Position numbers and translations under genes: made by a program. A stretch of 6,218 bases of DNA from Actinomycetes bacterium (GTDB lineage: Bacteria > Actinomycetota > Coriobacteriia > Coriobacteriales > JAEZXW01): contig JAEZXW010000039.1 of the NCBI GenBank assembly GCA_023419515.1, forward strand, positions 1 to 6,218, in the 5' to 3' direction. Below are positions 1 to 5,665 of this stretch, in pieces. Within the stretch, counting starts at the first letter, position 1. Every line of letters begins with the position of its first letter. The notes beneath the pieces were generated by a model. It was not told where the DNA came from and did no database searches. It worked only from the letters and a program-made list of their open reading frames with translations.

Positions 1-1086
1 ATCAATGCCTCGGCATCGATCTCATGCAAGTATCCTAACATGGGTCCCAAGCTCTTGATCGAAGCAGGGATTGCTCTGCTTGACGAGGTGGGCGACAAGG
101 TCTTTGATGCCCTCAATGAAAATGATCACGTCTGCATTGTCAATGGCAAGATCTATCGGCTTGACGCAGAGCTTGCTCAGGATGCCCAGGCTCGTTCAAC
201 GCTCATTGAGTCACTCGGGGTGTGTGAACAAACAGGTGCTGACCTGTCCGAACAAGATCAGGCGCATGTCACCTTGGTGGGCGAGGGCTCGTTTTTGGAA
301 CGTAACCAGGTCGAGCTGCTTATGGAAGAAGCAAGTGCTGCCTTGAGCGCGCGCCTTGATGGTTTTACGCGCAACACGCTCGAGTATCTCAAGGTTGAAA
401 AAGACATTCTGCTCTCGGATATGTGGACGCCGCCGACCATCGTGTCGATGCGAGGTCGCCACGTGCTCGTTGTGGTTCGTGGCTCAGACTACCTCAAAGA
501 CCTACAGTCGCTGCGCGGTTATATCCGAGAGATGTCGCCGGTGTTGATTGCGGTTGATGGTGGAGCTGATGCCTTGCTTGAGGAGGGATTTACTCCTGAC
601 ATCATTGTGGGCGACATGGATTCGGTGAGCGACCAAGCCTTGATGTGCAAAGCTCAGCTCATCGTCCACACCTATCTTGATGGCACAGGCCCTGGTCTTG
701 ATCGTCTTGATAAGCTCGGTCTACATGCTGATCCGTGGGCGCTTCCTGGAATGAGTGAGGATTTGGCGCTCTTGCTGGCATATCACGGTGGAGCAGACCT
801 CATTGTGGCAGTGGGTTCTCACGCAAATATCATCGAATACCTCGATAAAGGCCGAGCTGGCATGAGCTCAACCTTTCTCGTGAGGCTCAAAGTCGGCGAT
901 AAGCTCGTCGATGCGAAGGGTGTGAGCAAGCTTTATCACAGCGTGCCAGGTCCTAAGCACCTCGGCTTGATTATGACCTCGGCACTTGCGGTACTTATCG
1001 CGATCTTTTTGATTTCTCCTCAGCTGCAAAGCGCTGTTAAACTGGCATTTTTGGCACTTCAGGCACGATTGGGTTGGTATGTATAA
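1..1086 (+). CDS. steA: SteA-type cell-separation protein with thiamine pyrophosphokinase-like domain (5' end outside window)
   Basis: The reading frame is open from base 1 with no stop, and residues encoded before the first ATG (position 40) still look like the family ('KYPNMGP' matches the conserved 'RYPNLGP' region), so ATG40 is internal and the gene starts upstream. 361 residues are visible; family members are near 390. In order: an N-terminal region; a helical stretch (about 310-415) containing 'RNTLEYL'; a TPK-like nucleotide-binding core with 'VDGGADALLEEGF' and 'VGDMDSVSD' (about 550-640), resembling the DGG and GD(F/M)DS motifs of thiamine pyrophosphokinase; the conserved 'DKGRAGMSSTFL' (about 845-885); and one C-terminal membrane helix (about 960-1015). 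In Corynebacterineae SteA works with SteB in the cell-separation pathway that controls septal peptidoglycan hydrolysis. Whether it has TPK activity is doubtful; the fold is clear, the reaction is not. It overlaps the next gene by 8 nt, so the two are very probably translationally coupled. Confidence 0.9.
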   Translation: MNASASISCKYPNMGPKLLIEAGIALLDEVGDKVFDALNENDHVCIVNGKIYRLDAELAQDAQARSTLIESLGVCEQTGADLSEQDQAHVTLVGEGSFLERNQVELLMEEASAALSARLDGFTRNTLEYLKVEKDILLSDMWTPPTIVSMRGRHVLVVVRGSDYLKDLQSLRGYIREMSPVLIAVDGGADALLEEGFTPDIIVGDMDSVSDQALMCKAQLIVHTYLDGTGPGLDRLDKLGLHADPWALPGMSEDLALLLAYHGGADLIVAVGSHANIIEYLDKGRAGMSSTFLVRLKVGDKLVDAKGVSKLYHSVPGPKHLGLIMTSALAVLIAIFLISPQLQSAVKLAFLALQARLGWYV

Positions 1087-2047
1087 CCTGCGCTACCACA
1101 TCGCTTCAATTGTCGGCATCTTTTTGGCCTTGGCCTTAGGCTTGCTGCTGGGTGCAGCAATTGGTGGATCAGAGGCGCTGCGCAATACGAGCGAGCAGCT
1201 CGTTTCTGACCTGCGCAGTGAGTTTAGTACGATCCGCGAGGAACGCGATGCGCTTAAGAGTGAGCTTGAGGTGACGCAAGATTTTTCTGCGGAGATGGTG
1301 GGCTCGTGGGGGCGAGATCGTCTGATAGACAGACATATCGTCGTTTTGAGTGACTCAGGCTCAACGATCACAAGTGATCGCGTGACAGCAACGCTTGAGC
1401 AGATGGGAGCGACCGTCACGGTCGTAGTGCTCAAAGATGCGCAAGCTGCAGGTCAAAAAAACACGTCATTGCTTCAAAAGCTTGAATCCCAGTTTAAGAT
1501 CAGCTTGTCTCGTGAGGATCAAGCTCCGCTGACAGCAGAGGTTGCCCGTGCCCTTGTGAGCGAATGGCAAGGTGCCGGCACTAAGGTTTCATCGGATCAG
1601 GAATTTGCTTTACAAGCAGCAGACAATGCCCAAGCGCATCAGTTTACTGGCGATCTTGCTTTAACCAAGCTTTTGCAAGATGAAGGCGTGTTGAGTCTGG
1701 CGGGTGAGGTTGAGCAGTGGGCGCCGGTTGACGGCATTGTTAACCTCGCAATAGATGCCGATAAAAAGCCAATGATCTCAGCGTTAGAAATCGCGGCAAG
1801 TGCTGCAGCTCAAAAGATTCCTGTCGTTTTAACTCAGGCAAAAGGTCAGGATGAACAGATGGTGATTGAGGCGTCCTCGCGTGGGTTTAGTGCAAGTGCT
1901 GCAGTGGATTCATACATGGGTTCTTATAGCATGGTTGCGTTGCTCATAGGTGCTGAAAAGGGAACGTATGGCCTGCCAGGCATGAAGCCGTATCCACCGC
2001 TGGAGACTCCAGATCACTTGGCTGACCAACAGGGATCAGCGCGCTAA
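1079..2047 (+). CDS. steB: SteB/MctB family single-pass membrane protein (often annotated as copper transporter)
   Basis: A 322-residue protein of about usual family length. The start 'MYNLRYHIASIVGIFLALA' is the family signature, which fixes the ATG at 1079 inside the end of steA (overlap 1079-1086). Residues about 8-30 form one membrane helix, about 34-70 a coiled coil rich in E, R and L, and the rest is probably an extracytoplasmic domain with alternating beta/alpha pattern ('RHIVVLSDSGS', 'ATVTVVVLKD', 'KIPVVLTQAKG'), ending in 'GLPGMKPYPPLE'. The mycobacterial homologue (MctB, Rv1698) is linked to copper resistance; the corynebacterial homologue SteB is a partner of SteA in cell separation. 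The protein here has no cysteine at all, which gives no support for a thiol-based copper role; a structural role with SteA is the better inference. No clear Shine-Dalgarno precedes the start, consistent with coupling to steA. Confidence 0.88.
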   Translation: MYNLRYHIASIVGIFLALALGLLLGAAIGGSEALRNTSEQLVSDLRSEFSTIREERDALKSELEVTQDFSAEMVGSWGRDRLIDRHIVVLSDSGSTITSDRVTATLEQMGATVTVVVLKDAQAAGQKNTSLLQKLESQFKISLSREDQAPLTAEVARALVSEWQGAGTKVSSDQEFALQAADNAQAHQFTGDLALTKLLQDEGVLSLAGEVEQWAPVDGIVNLAIDADKKPMISALEIAASAAAQKIPVVLTQAKGQDEQMVIEASSRGFSASAAVDSYMGSYSMVALLIGAEKGTYGLPGMKPYPPLETPDHLADQQGSAR

Positions 2048-2050
2048 GCT

Positions 2051-2064
2051 TGCTGAGCGCAGCA
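2051..2064. terminator. Short hairpin between convergent genes, possible bidirectional terminator
   Basis: TGCTG-AGCG-CAGCA forms a perfect 5-bp stem with a 4-nt loop in the 31-nt gap between the stops of steB (2047) and the convergent glycosyltransferase (2079). A second hairpin, GTGTTC-TGA-GAGCAC (2084-2098, 6 bp with one G-T pair), lies just inside the 3' end of the glycosyltransferase. Neither has a T-run on either strand, so intrinsic termination is only suggested by position. Confidence 0.3.
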
Positions 2065-2078
2065 TAAGACATCGCTCG

Positions 2079-2765
2079 CTACAGTGTTCTGAGAGCACGC
2101 TTGATATCGAGATACTGATGTGCCTTGTGGATCATGCTTTTCAGCTTCAGATTATGGGCACGATGCTGGGCATCAAAGGGCACCTCACGCACAGTCAGCC
2201 CCGCGTCAAAGGCACGAATATTCATGAGTGTTTCAACGCTGTAACCTGGATCAACCGGAAAGAGAGCTGCATAAGCTCGTGCTGTGAGCGCGCGCTGACC
2301 ACTTAAAGGGGCAGTGAGTCTTGGGTAGCCCCGGCGCTCAAGCTCTGTAAGGGCAAGACGCTTGACAAACCCGAAGCCGCGGGCACCCTCTTGATGCGGC
2401 AAAACACCGATGCACAAGTCAGCTTGGCTGTTTGCACACGGCTGTATGAGGGCGGCGATTTGTGCGGGGGTTGTCACCAGATCAGCATCAAGCAAGACCA
2501 CGACATCGGCACTCATCACAAAGCTCTCAGCAAAGGTGTTGAGCGCCTGACCCTTACCGTGACGTTTGCTCTTGTGGGTGGTAATCACTTTGGCACCGTG
2601 ATCAATGGCGATACGCCTCGTGTCGTCGGTTGAGCGATCATCGCACACAAAGATGTGCGCCTCAGCTGTGGGATAATCGTTGCGGCAGGCGTCATGAATT
2701 GCATCGATCAGCAAGCCAATCGTTGCGCTTTCATTGTGAGCTGCGATGAGAACATAGATTTCCAT
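2079..2765 (-). CDS. Family 2 (GT-A) glycosyltransferase, soluble
   Basis: A 228-residue GT-A fold enzyme. Visible motifs: N-terminal 'VLIAAHNES' (residues 5-13), the nucleotide-binding 'CDDRSTDDT' (41-49), 'HGKGQALN' (69-76), the metal-binding 'LLDADL' (91-96, DxD at 93-95), the acceptor-side 'LSGQRAL' (154-160) and 'GYSVETLMNI' (174-183). These resemble dolichyl/polyprenyl-phosphate glycosyltransferases, but there is no C-terminal membrane segment, so it would act at the cytoplasmic face. The donor sugar and acceptor cannot be read from the sequence. It is transcribed against steB and divergently from the MraY-like gene. The ATG at 2765 is chosen because the protein begins directly with the first beta strand. 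There is no Shine-Dalgarno, but a -10-like hexamer lies 6 nt upstream, so the mRNA may be leaderless. A role in making a lipid-linked glycan with the neighbouring PNPT enzyme is inference from context. Confidence 0.88.
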   Translation of the reverse strand: MEIYVLIAAHNESATIGLLIDAIHDACRNDYPTAEAHIFVCDDRSTDDTRRIAIDHGAKVITTHKSKRHGKGQALNTFAESFVMSADVVVLLDADLVTTPAQIAALIQPCANSQADLCIGVLPHQEGARGFGFVKRLALTELERRGYPRLTAPLSGQRALTARAYAALFPVDPGYSVETLMNIRAFDAGLTVREVPFDAQHRAHNLKLKSMIHKAHQYLDIKRALRTL

Positions 2766-2771
2766 AGCTGC

Positions 2772-2777
2772 ATACTA
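2772..2777 (-). promoter_or_regulatory. Candidate -10 element for the glycosyltransferase gene, leaderless geometry
   Basis: Read on the minus strand, TAGTAT fits the actinobacterial TANNNT pattern and ends 6 nt before the ATG at 2765. Transcription would then begin at or next to the start codon, which explains the missing ribosome binding site. No good -35 match was found near 2795-2800. This rests on one hexamer and its spacing. Confidence 0.35.
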
Positions 2778-2787
2778 TCACGTTCGT

Positions 2788-2793
2788 TATGAT
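2788..2793 (+). promoter_or_regulatory. Candidate -10 element for the MraY-like gene
   Basis: TATGAT matches the TATAAT consensus at 5 of 6 positions. It would start transcription near 2800, giving a leader of about 48 nt to the ATA at 2848 and only about 15 nt to the GTG at 2815. A -35 would fall near 2765-2770, over the glycosyltransferase start, and shows little consensus. TGAAAT occurs twice just downstream (2793-2798 and 2804-2809), 11 bp apart, which could be a binding site or chance. Confidence 0.3.
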
Positions 2794-2814
2794 GAAATTC
2801 GCCTGAAATGAACG

Positions 2815-3765
2815 GTGACAACGGGTATCAGCGAAGGAGGTGCAACCATAAAACTCACGTTTTTTGGCCTGCTTTTTATGGTCGTGCTGCCTGTCGTGTT
2901 GATGCGTCTGTTTGTCCCTGTACTCAAAGAACACGGCCCCAAACGAGTCAACTACCGTGGTGCTTCGGTCTATCTTGGGCTGGGCGTGTACTGGGCTTTT
3001 TTGGCGCTCGGCATGCTGCTCACCGGATATCTGTCTGGTTTTTTGGCGCAAGAGGGCGATCACGCTGCGTGGATCACGGTGATGTCTCTGAGCGCCCCGC
3101 TCATTTTTGCTGCGTTCACCTTTGGTTTTCTTGACGACACTCTCGGTAATAAGGAACAATACCGCGGTTTTAAAGGGCATTTTAAGGCGTTGTTTCACGC
3201 CAAGATCACGACCGGTATGCTCAAGCTCATCGGCATCGGTATCGCATCGCTTTTAACGGCAGTTATCTTCATGCCGGCGTTCCCTGAGATTCATGATATC
3301 TTGATGCTCATAGTGCACACGGGGCTGATCGCCCTTTCGGCCAACCTCTATAACCTCCTCGATTTGCGGCCAGCGCGAGCACATAAGTCCTACGTGCTTG
3401 GTCTTGTGGTGCTCACTGGGCTTGGGCTTATCTCGCAGTTTTTTACCTCGATCGATCAGCTCTTTTGGGCAGCACGTGCCTTAAATCCAACCGATTATGC
3501 ACTCATTGCGCTTGTGGCGGTTAGCCCCATTGTTGCGTGCTGGCAAGAAGATGCTTTAGAGCGCGGCATGCTGGGGGATGCAGGCGCCAATGCCATGGGA
3601 GCGTTTTTGGGATTTTTGGCGTGTATCATTCTGCCTGATATTGCCTGTGTCTTGTGGCTTGTCATCCTCTTGGCGCTCAATGCTCTCAGTGAGCGATTGA
3701 GTTTTAGTGAGGTTATCGAAAAAACCCCGTGGCTTCGCAAGCTCGACCAGTGGGGAAGACCGTGA
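2815..3765 (+). CDS. MraY/WecA-like polyprenyl-phosphate sugar-phosphate transferase (PNPT superfamily), divergent
   Basis: A polytopic membrane protein of about 9 predicted helices, expected to move a sugar-1-phosphate from a nucleotide donor to a polyprenyl phosphate carrier. The family is identified by 'GFLDDTLG' (tandem Asp at residues 107-108), 'GMLKLIG' (Lys137), 'NLYNLLDLRPARAHK' (from residue 177, Asp183) and 'LGDAGANAMGA' (Asp255), numbered from the GTG at 2815. It differs from true MraY: there is no Lys at the DDxxK position, the NxxDGxD loop reads N-x-x-N-L-L-D-L-R-P, and the His-rich HxHH loop is absent. It is therefore a separate branch, not the cell's peptidoglycan MraY. Coordinates use the first canonical start, GTG at 2815, but the Shine-Dalgarno at 2834-2841 favours ATA at 2848, giving 305 residues that begin KLTFFGLLF right at the first helix. 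The gene lies divergent to the GT2 enzyme, its probable pathway partner. Substrate unknown. Confidence 0.82.
   Translation: MTTGISEGGATIKLTFFGLLFMVVLPVVLMRLFVPVLKEHGPKRVNYRGASVYLGLGVYWAFLALGMLLTGYLSGFLAQEGDHAAWITVMSLSAPLIFAAFTFGFLDDTLGNKEQYRGFKGHFKALFHAKITTGMLKLIGIGIASLLTAVIFMPAFPEIHDILMLIVHTGLIALSANLYNLLDLRPARAHKSYVLGLVVLTGLGLISQFFTSIDQLFWAARALNPTDYALIALVAVSPIVACWQEDALERGMLGDAGANAMGAFLGFLACIILPDIACVLWLVILLALNALSERLSFSEVIEKTPWLRKLDQWGRP
2834..2841 (+). promoter_or_regulatory. Strong Shine-Dalgarno sequence pointing to an ATA start codon
   Basis: AAGGAGGT is complementary to the 16S rRNA 3' end over its full length. Six bases later (2848-2850) comes ATA, in frame with the MraY-like protein. 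No ATG, GTG or TTG in this frame lies at a suitable distance downstream; the next ATG is at 2878 and lacks its own site. The GTG at 2815 is upstream of the site and cannot use it. The site therefore favours initiation at ATA, or an ATG-to-ATA change in a former MKL start. Confidence 0.65.
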
Positions 3766-3869
3766 TCGTCTTGATGGTCGAGTGCGATTGCGAATAACCG
3801 CGATCATCAGAGTGATCGAAGCGCTTTGCGCGTTCAGCTGTGCTTATCTTGATGGCTGCGTGCCATTGC
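3762..3869 (+). repeat. Imperfect direct repeat of 30 nt, offset 78 nt
   Basis: Bases 3762-3791 and 3840-3869 match at 23 of 30 positions without gaps, including shared CTTGATGG and ATTGC blocks. The first copy begins 4 nt before the end of the MraY-like gene. Both copies start with GTG in the same frame and would encode similar short peptides (MIVLMVECDC, then a stop, and MLILMAACHC, continuing to a stop at 3924-3926). A further shared word, AACCGCGAT, follows at 3796-3804 and 3894-3902. It could be an old partial tandem duplication; coding is not shown. Confidence 0.5.
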
Positions 3870-3950
3870 AAGCGCCTTCAGTCGCAGGCGACCAACCGCG
3901 ATTGTGAACTCATGCGCCTATCTTTGTGATGCAATAAAAAATGTCTGATC

Positions 3951-3979
3951 AACGTTGTACACTGTTTAACGATGTACAA
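3951..3979. promoter_or_regulatory. Operator-like palindrome and tandem repeat over the pyrG promoter
   Basis: TTGTACA (3955-3961) and TGTACAA (3973-3979) are perfect inverted arms around an 11-nt centre that itself contains the palindrome GTTTAAC, so 10 of 12 base pairs are symmetric. The same stretch is also a direct repeat: AACGTTGTACA (3951-3961) and AACGATGTACA (3968-3978) match at 10 of 11 positions with a 17-nt period. The right arm overlaps the best -10 candidate. This is what a repressor site looks like; the regulator is not identifiable here. Confidence 0.5.
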
Positions 3980-3980
3980 T
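3975..3980 (+). promoter_or_regulatory. Candidate -10 element of the pyrG promoter
   Basis: TACAAT matches TATAAT at 5 of 6 positions and would give a start near 3987 and a leader of about 60 nt. The only -35-like word, TTGTAC at 3955-3960, has a 14-nt spacer, shorter than usual, so the -35 is weak or replaced by an activator. The hexamer sits in the right arm of the palindrome. Confidence 0.4.
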
Positions 3981-3994
3981 CAATCAGTTGATAT

Positions 3995-4011
3995 CGCTGT
4001 CAGTATCAGCG
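3995..4011 (+). other. Short hairpin in the predicted pyrG leader
   Basis: CGCTG (3995-3999) and CAGCG (4007-4011) pair perfectly around a 7-nt loop. GTCAG is also repeated at 3999-4003 and 4011-4015. No T-run follows, and I see no sign of the C-sensing reiterative-transcription attenuator known for pyrG in Bacillus, such as an initial G-run with a terminator. Function uncertain. Confidence 0.25.
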
Positions 4012-4036
4012 TCAGAGAAATACTCGTTTAGCTTGG

Positions 4037-4043
4037 AAAAGGA
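4037..4043 (+). promoter_or_regulatory. Ribosome binding site of pyrG
   Basis: AAAAGGA ends 5 nt before the ATG at 4049, which supports this start together with the family-typical N-terminus 'MAKHIFVTGGVVSSLGKG'. Confidence 0.75.
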
Positions 4044-4048
4044 TCAGC

Positions 4049-5662
4049 ATGGCAAAGCATATTTTTGTCACCGGTGGTGTTGTTTCTTCACTGGGTAAGG
4101 GCATTACCGCAGCAAGCCTGGGCCGACTGCTCAAAAGCCGCGGATACAAGGTTACGATGCAAAAGATGGACCCTTATCTCAATGTCGATCCGGGAACTAT
4201 GAGTCCTTTTCAGCATGGTGAGGTTTTTGTTACCGAGGATGGTCATGAGGGCGACCTCGATCTCGGTCACTATGAGCGCTTTATCGATGAGAATCTCACA
4301 CGTGATTCCAATTTCACGCAGGGCGCCATCTATCAGACGTTGATCACGCGTGAACGCCGTGGTGACTTTTTAGGCGGCACCGTGCAGGTCATCCCGCACG
4401 TCACGAATGTCATCAAGGAGCGTTTGACGCGCATTGCCGAGCAGACCAACGCTGATGTTGTTATCACCGAGATTGGCGGCACGATCGGTGATATCGAGAG
4501 TCAGCCCTTTATCGAAGCAGCTCGCCAGTTTAGAAAAGAACGCGGGGCAGAAAACGTTTGCTTCATTCACGTCTCGCTCGTCCCTTATATTCCAGCTGCT
4601 CACGAGGTAAAAACCAAGCCAACGCAACACTCGGTCAAGGAGCTTCGTTCAATGGGCGTGAGCCCCGACTTTATTGTCTGCCGCTCAGATCATGAAGTGA
4701 GCAAGGATATCCGCACTAAAATTGCACTTTTTTGCGATGTGCATGCTGAGGACGTGTTCTCCAACACCGACTGCGATTCGATCTATGACGTCGTTGATCT
4801 TATGAAGGATCAGGGCTTTGATGTTGCGGTCTGCAAGCGCCTTGGCCTTGAACTTGGTACGAGCGACATGAGTGAGTGGAACGCCTTTATCGAGCGCTAT
4901 CGTAACACCGAGGGCGAGGTTAATATCGCCGTTGTAGGCAAGTATGTGTCACTCCCTGATGCCTACATCTCGATCATCGAGGCGTTGGGTCATGCTGGTG
5001 TGTCCCTTGGCGTTCAGGCAAATATTCACCTCATTGATGGTGAGAACCTTGATCCGCAGGATGTGGACAGCAAGCTTAAGGACATGGACGGTATTCTTGT
5101 TCCCGGGGGATTTGGTGTCCGTGGTCTTGAGGGCAAAATTGCCGCAGCTCAGTATGCTCGTGAGCATAAGATTCCATACTTTGGCATTTGCCTCGGTATG
5201 CAGGTTGCAGTCTGCGAGTTTGCTCGTCACAAGGCTGGCATGCTGGGTGCTAATTCGACTGAGTTCATGGAAGATCTCGAATATCCTGTTATCGACCTCA
5301 TGTCCGATCAGGAAAACGTCACCGACATGGGCGGCACGATGCGTCTTGGCGCCTATCCGTGCAAGCTCTTGCCGGGTTCACTTGCGCATGAGGCGTATGG
5401 CGAGGATGTTATTTACGAGCGTCACCGTCACCGCTACGAGGTCAATAACGCCCATCGTCAGGCACTTATTGATGCTGGTCTCATCATCAGCGGTATTTCT
5501 CCTAACGATCGCTTGGTCGAGATGGTTGAGCTTCCTCGTGAGGAGCATCCATGGTTTGTGGCAAGCCAAGCACATCCCGAGTTCAAGAGCCGTCCCACCA
5601 AGCCACACCCACTGTTCGTTCACTTTGTTAAGGCAGCTCAAGAGCTGCGGAATGGTCGATAA
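4049..5662 (+). CDS. pyrG: CTP synthase (glutamine-hydrolysing)
   Basis: Makes CTP from UTP, ATP and glutamine, the last step of de novo pyrimidine nucleotide synthesis, in the cytoplasm. At 537 residues it is full length for the family. The N-terminal amidoligase domain (about 1-270) shows the P-loop 'SSLGKGITAASLGRLL' (Lys17), 'MDPYLNVDPGTMSPFQHGE', the acidic motif from 'TEDG' to 'DLDLGH' (about 62-74), 'EIGGTIGDIES' with metal-binding Glu141, and the UTP-site region 'VKTKPTQHSVKELR'. After a linker, the class I glutamine amidotransferase domain begins at about residue 290 ('VNIAVVGKYVSLPDAY'). It has the oxyanion motif 'PGGFGVRG' (from 352), nucleophile Cys381 in 'FGICLGMQ', and His509 and Glu511 in 'QAHPEFKSRP'. 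All key residues are present, so the enzyme should be active. It has its own probable promoter upstream and is followed after 3 nt by the peptidase gene, indicating an operon. Confidence 0.98.
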   Translation: MAKHIFVTGGVVSSLGKGITAASLGRLLKSRGYKVTMQKMDPYLNVDPGTMSPFQHGEVFVTEDGHEGDLDLGHYERFIDENLTRDSNFTQGAIYQTLITRERRGDFLGGTVQVIPHVTNVIKERLTRIAEQTNADVVITEIGGTIGDIESQPFIEAARQFRKERGAENVCFIHVSLVPYIPAAHEVKTKPTQHSVKELRSMGVSPDFIVCRSDHEVSKDIRTKIALFCDVHAEDVFSNTDCDSIYDVVDLMKDQGFDVAVCKRLGLELGTSDMSEWNAFIERYRNTEGEVNIAVVGKYVSLPDAYISIIEALGHAGVSLGVQANIHLIDGENLDPQDVDSKLKDMDGILVPGGFGVRGLEGKIAAAQYAREHKIPYFGICLGMQVAVCEFARHKAGMLGANSTEFMEDLEYPVIDLMSDQENVTDMGGTMRLGAYPCKLLPGSLAHEAYGEDVIYERHRHRYEVNNAHRQALIDAGLIISGISPNDRLVEMVELPREEHPWFVASQAHPEFKSRPTKPHPLFVHFVKAAQELRNGR

Positions 5663-5665
5663 TCG

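Larger units (their letters stand above)
3766..4048 (+). other. Intergenic region upstream of pyrG with hairpins; no convincing gene
   Basis: No conserved protein is visible in this 283-nt gap. Three compact hairpins lie in the first half: CGATCA-loop-TGATCG (3801-3818, 6 bp), GCGC-TTT-GCGC (3821-3831) and CGCCT-loop-AGGCG (3873-3890, 5 bp). None is followed by a T-run, so an intrinsic terminator for the upstream gene is not evident. After about 3925 the base composition turns AT-rich (an A-run at 3935-3940), as expected for a promoter region. The second half carries the palindrome, probable -10 and leader hairpin listed separately. No tRNA-like T-arm or known riboswitch core was recognised. 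Confidence 0.5.

Noticed and set aside
40..42. ATG at 40 as the start of steA
   Set aside because: The frame is open upstream to base 1 and the upstream residues match the conserved family region, so this ATG is internal.
2731..3198. 155-codon open frame antisense to the MraY-like gene
   Set aside because: Its translation is low-complexity and rich in K, H, R and Q, without membrane or domain pattern. The opposite strand has clear PNPT motifs.
3707..3907. 66-codon frame spanning the end of the MraY-like gene and the gap
   Set aside because: No ribosome binding site, no recognisable family, and most of its first part is out-of-frame PNPT coding sequence.
3931..3942. A-run before pyrG as the T-tract of a minus-strand terminator
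   Set aside because: On the minus strand the palindrome at 3955-3979 lies about 14 nt before the T-run, too far for an intrinsic terminator, and no minus-strand gene ends there.
3766..4048. A tRNA, riboswitch or CRISPR repeat in the gap before pyrG
   Set aside because: No T-arm motif, no CCA end, no known aptamer core and no regularly spaced multi-copy repeat were found.
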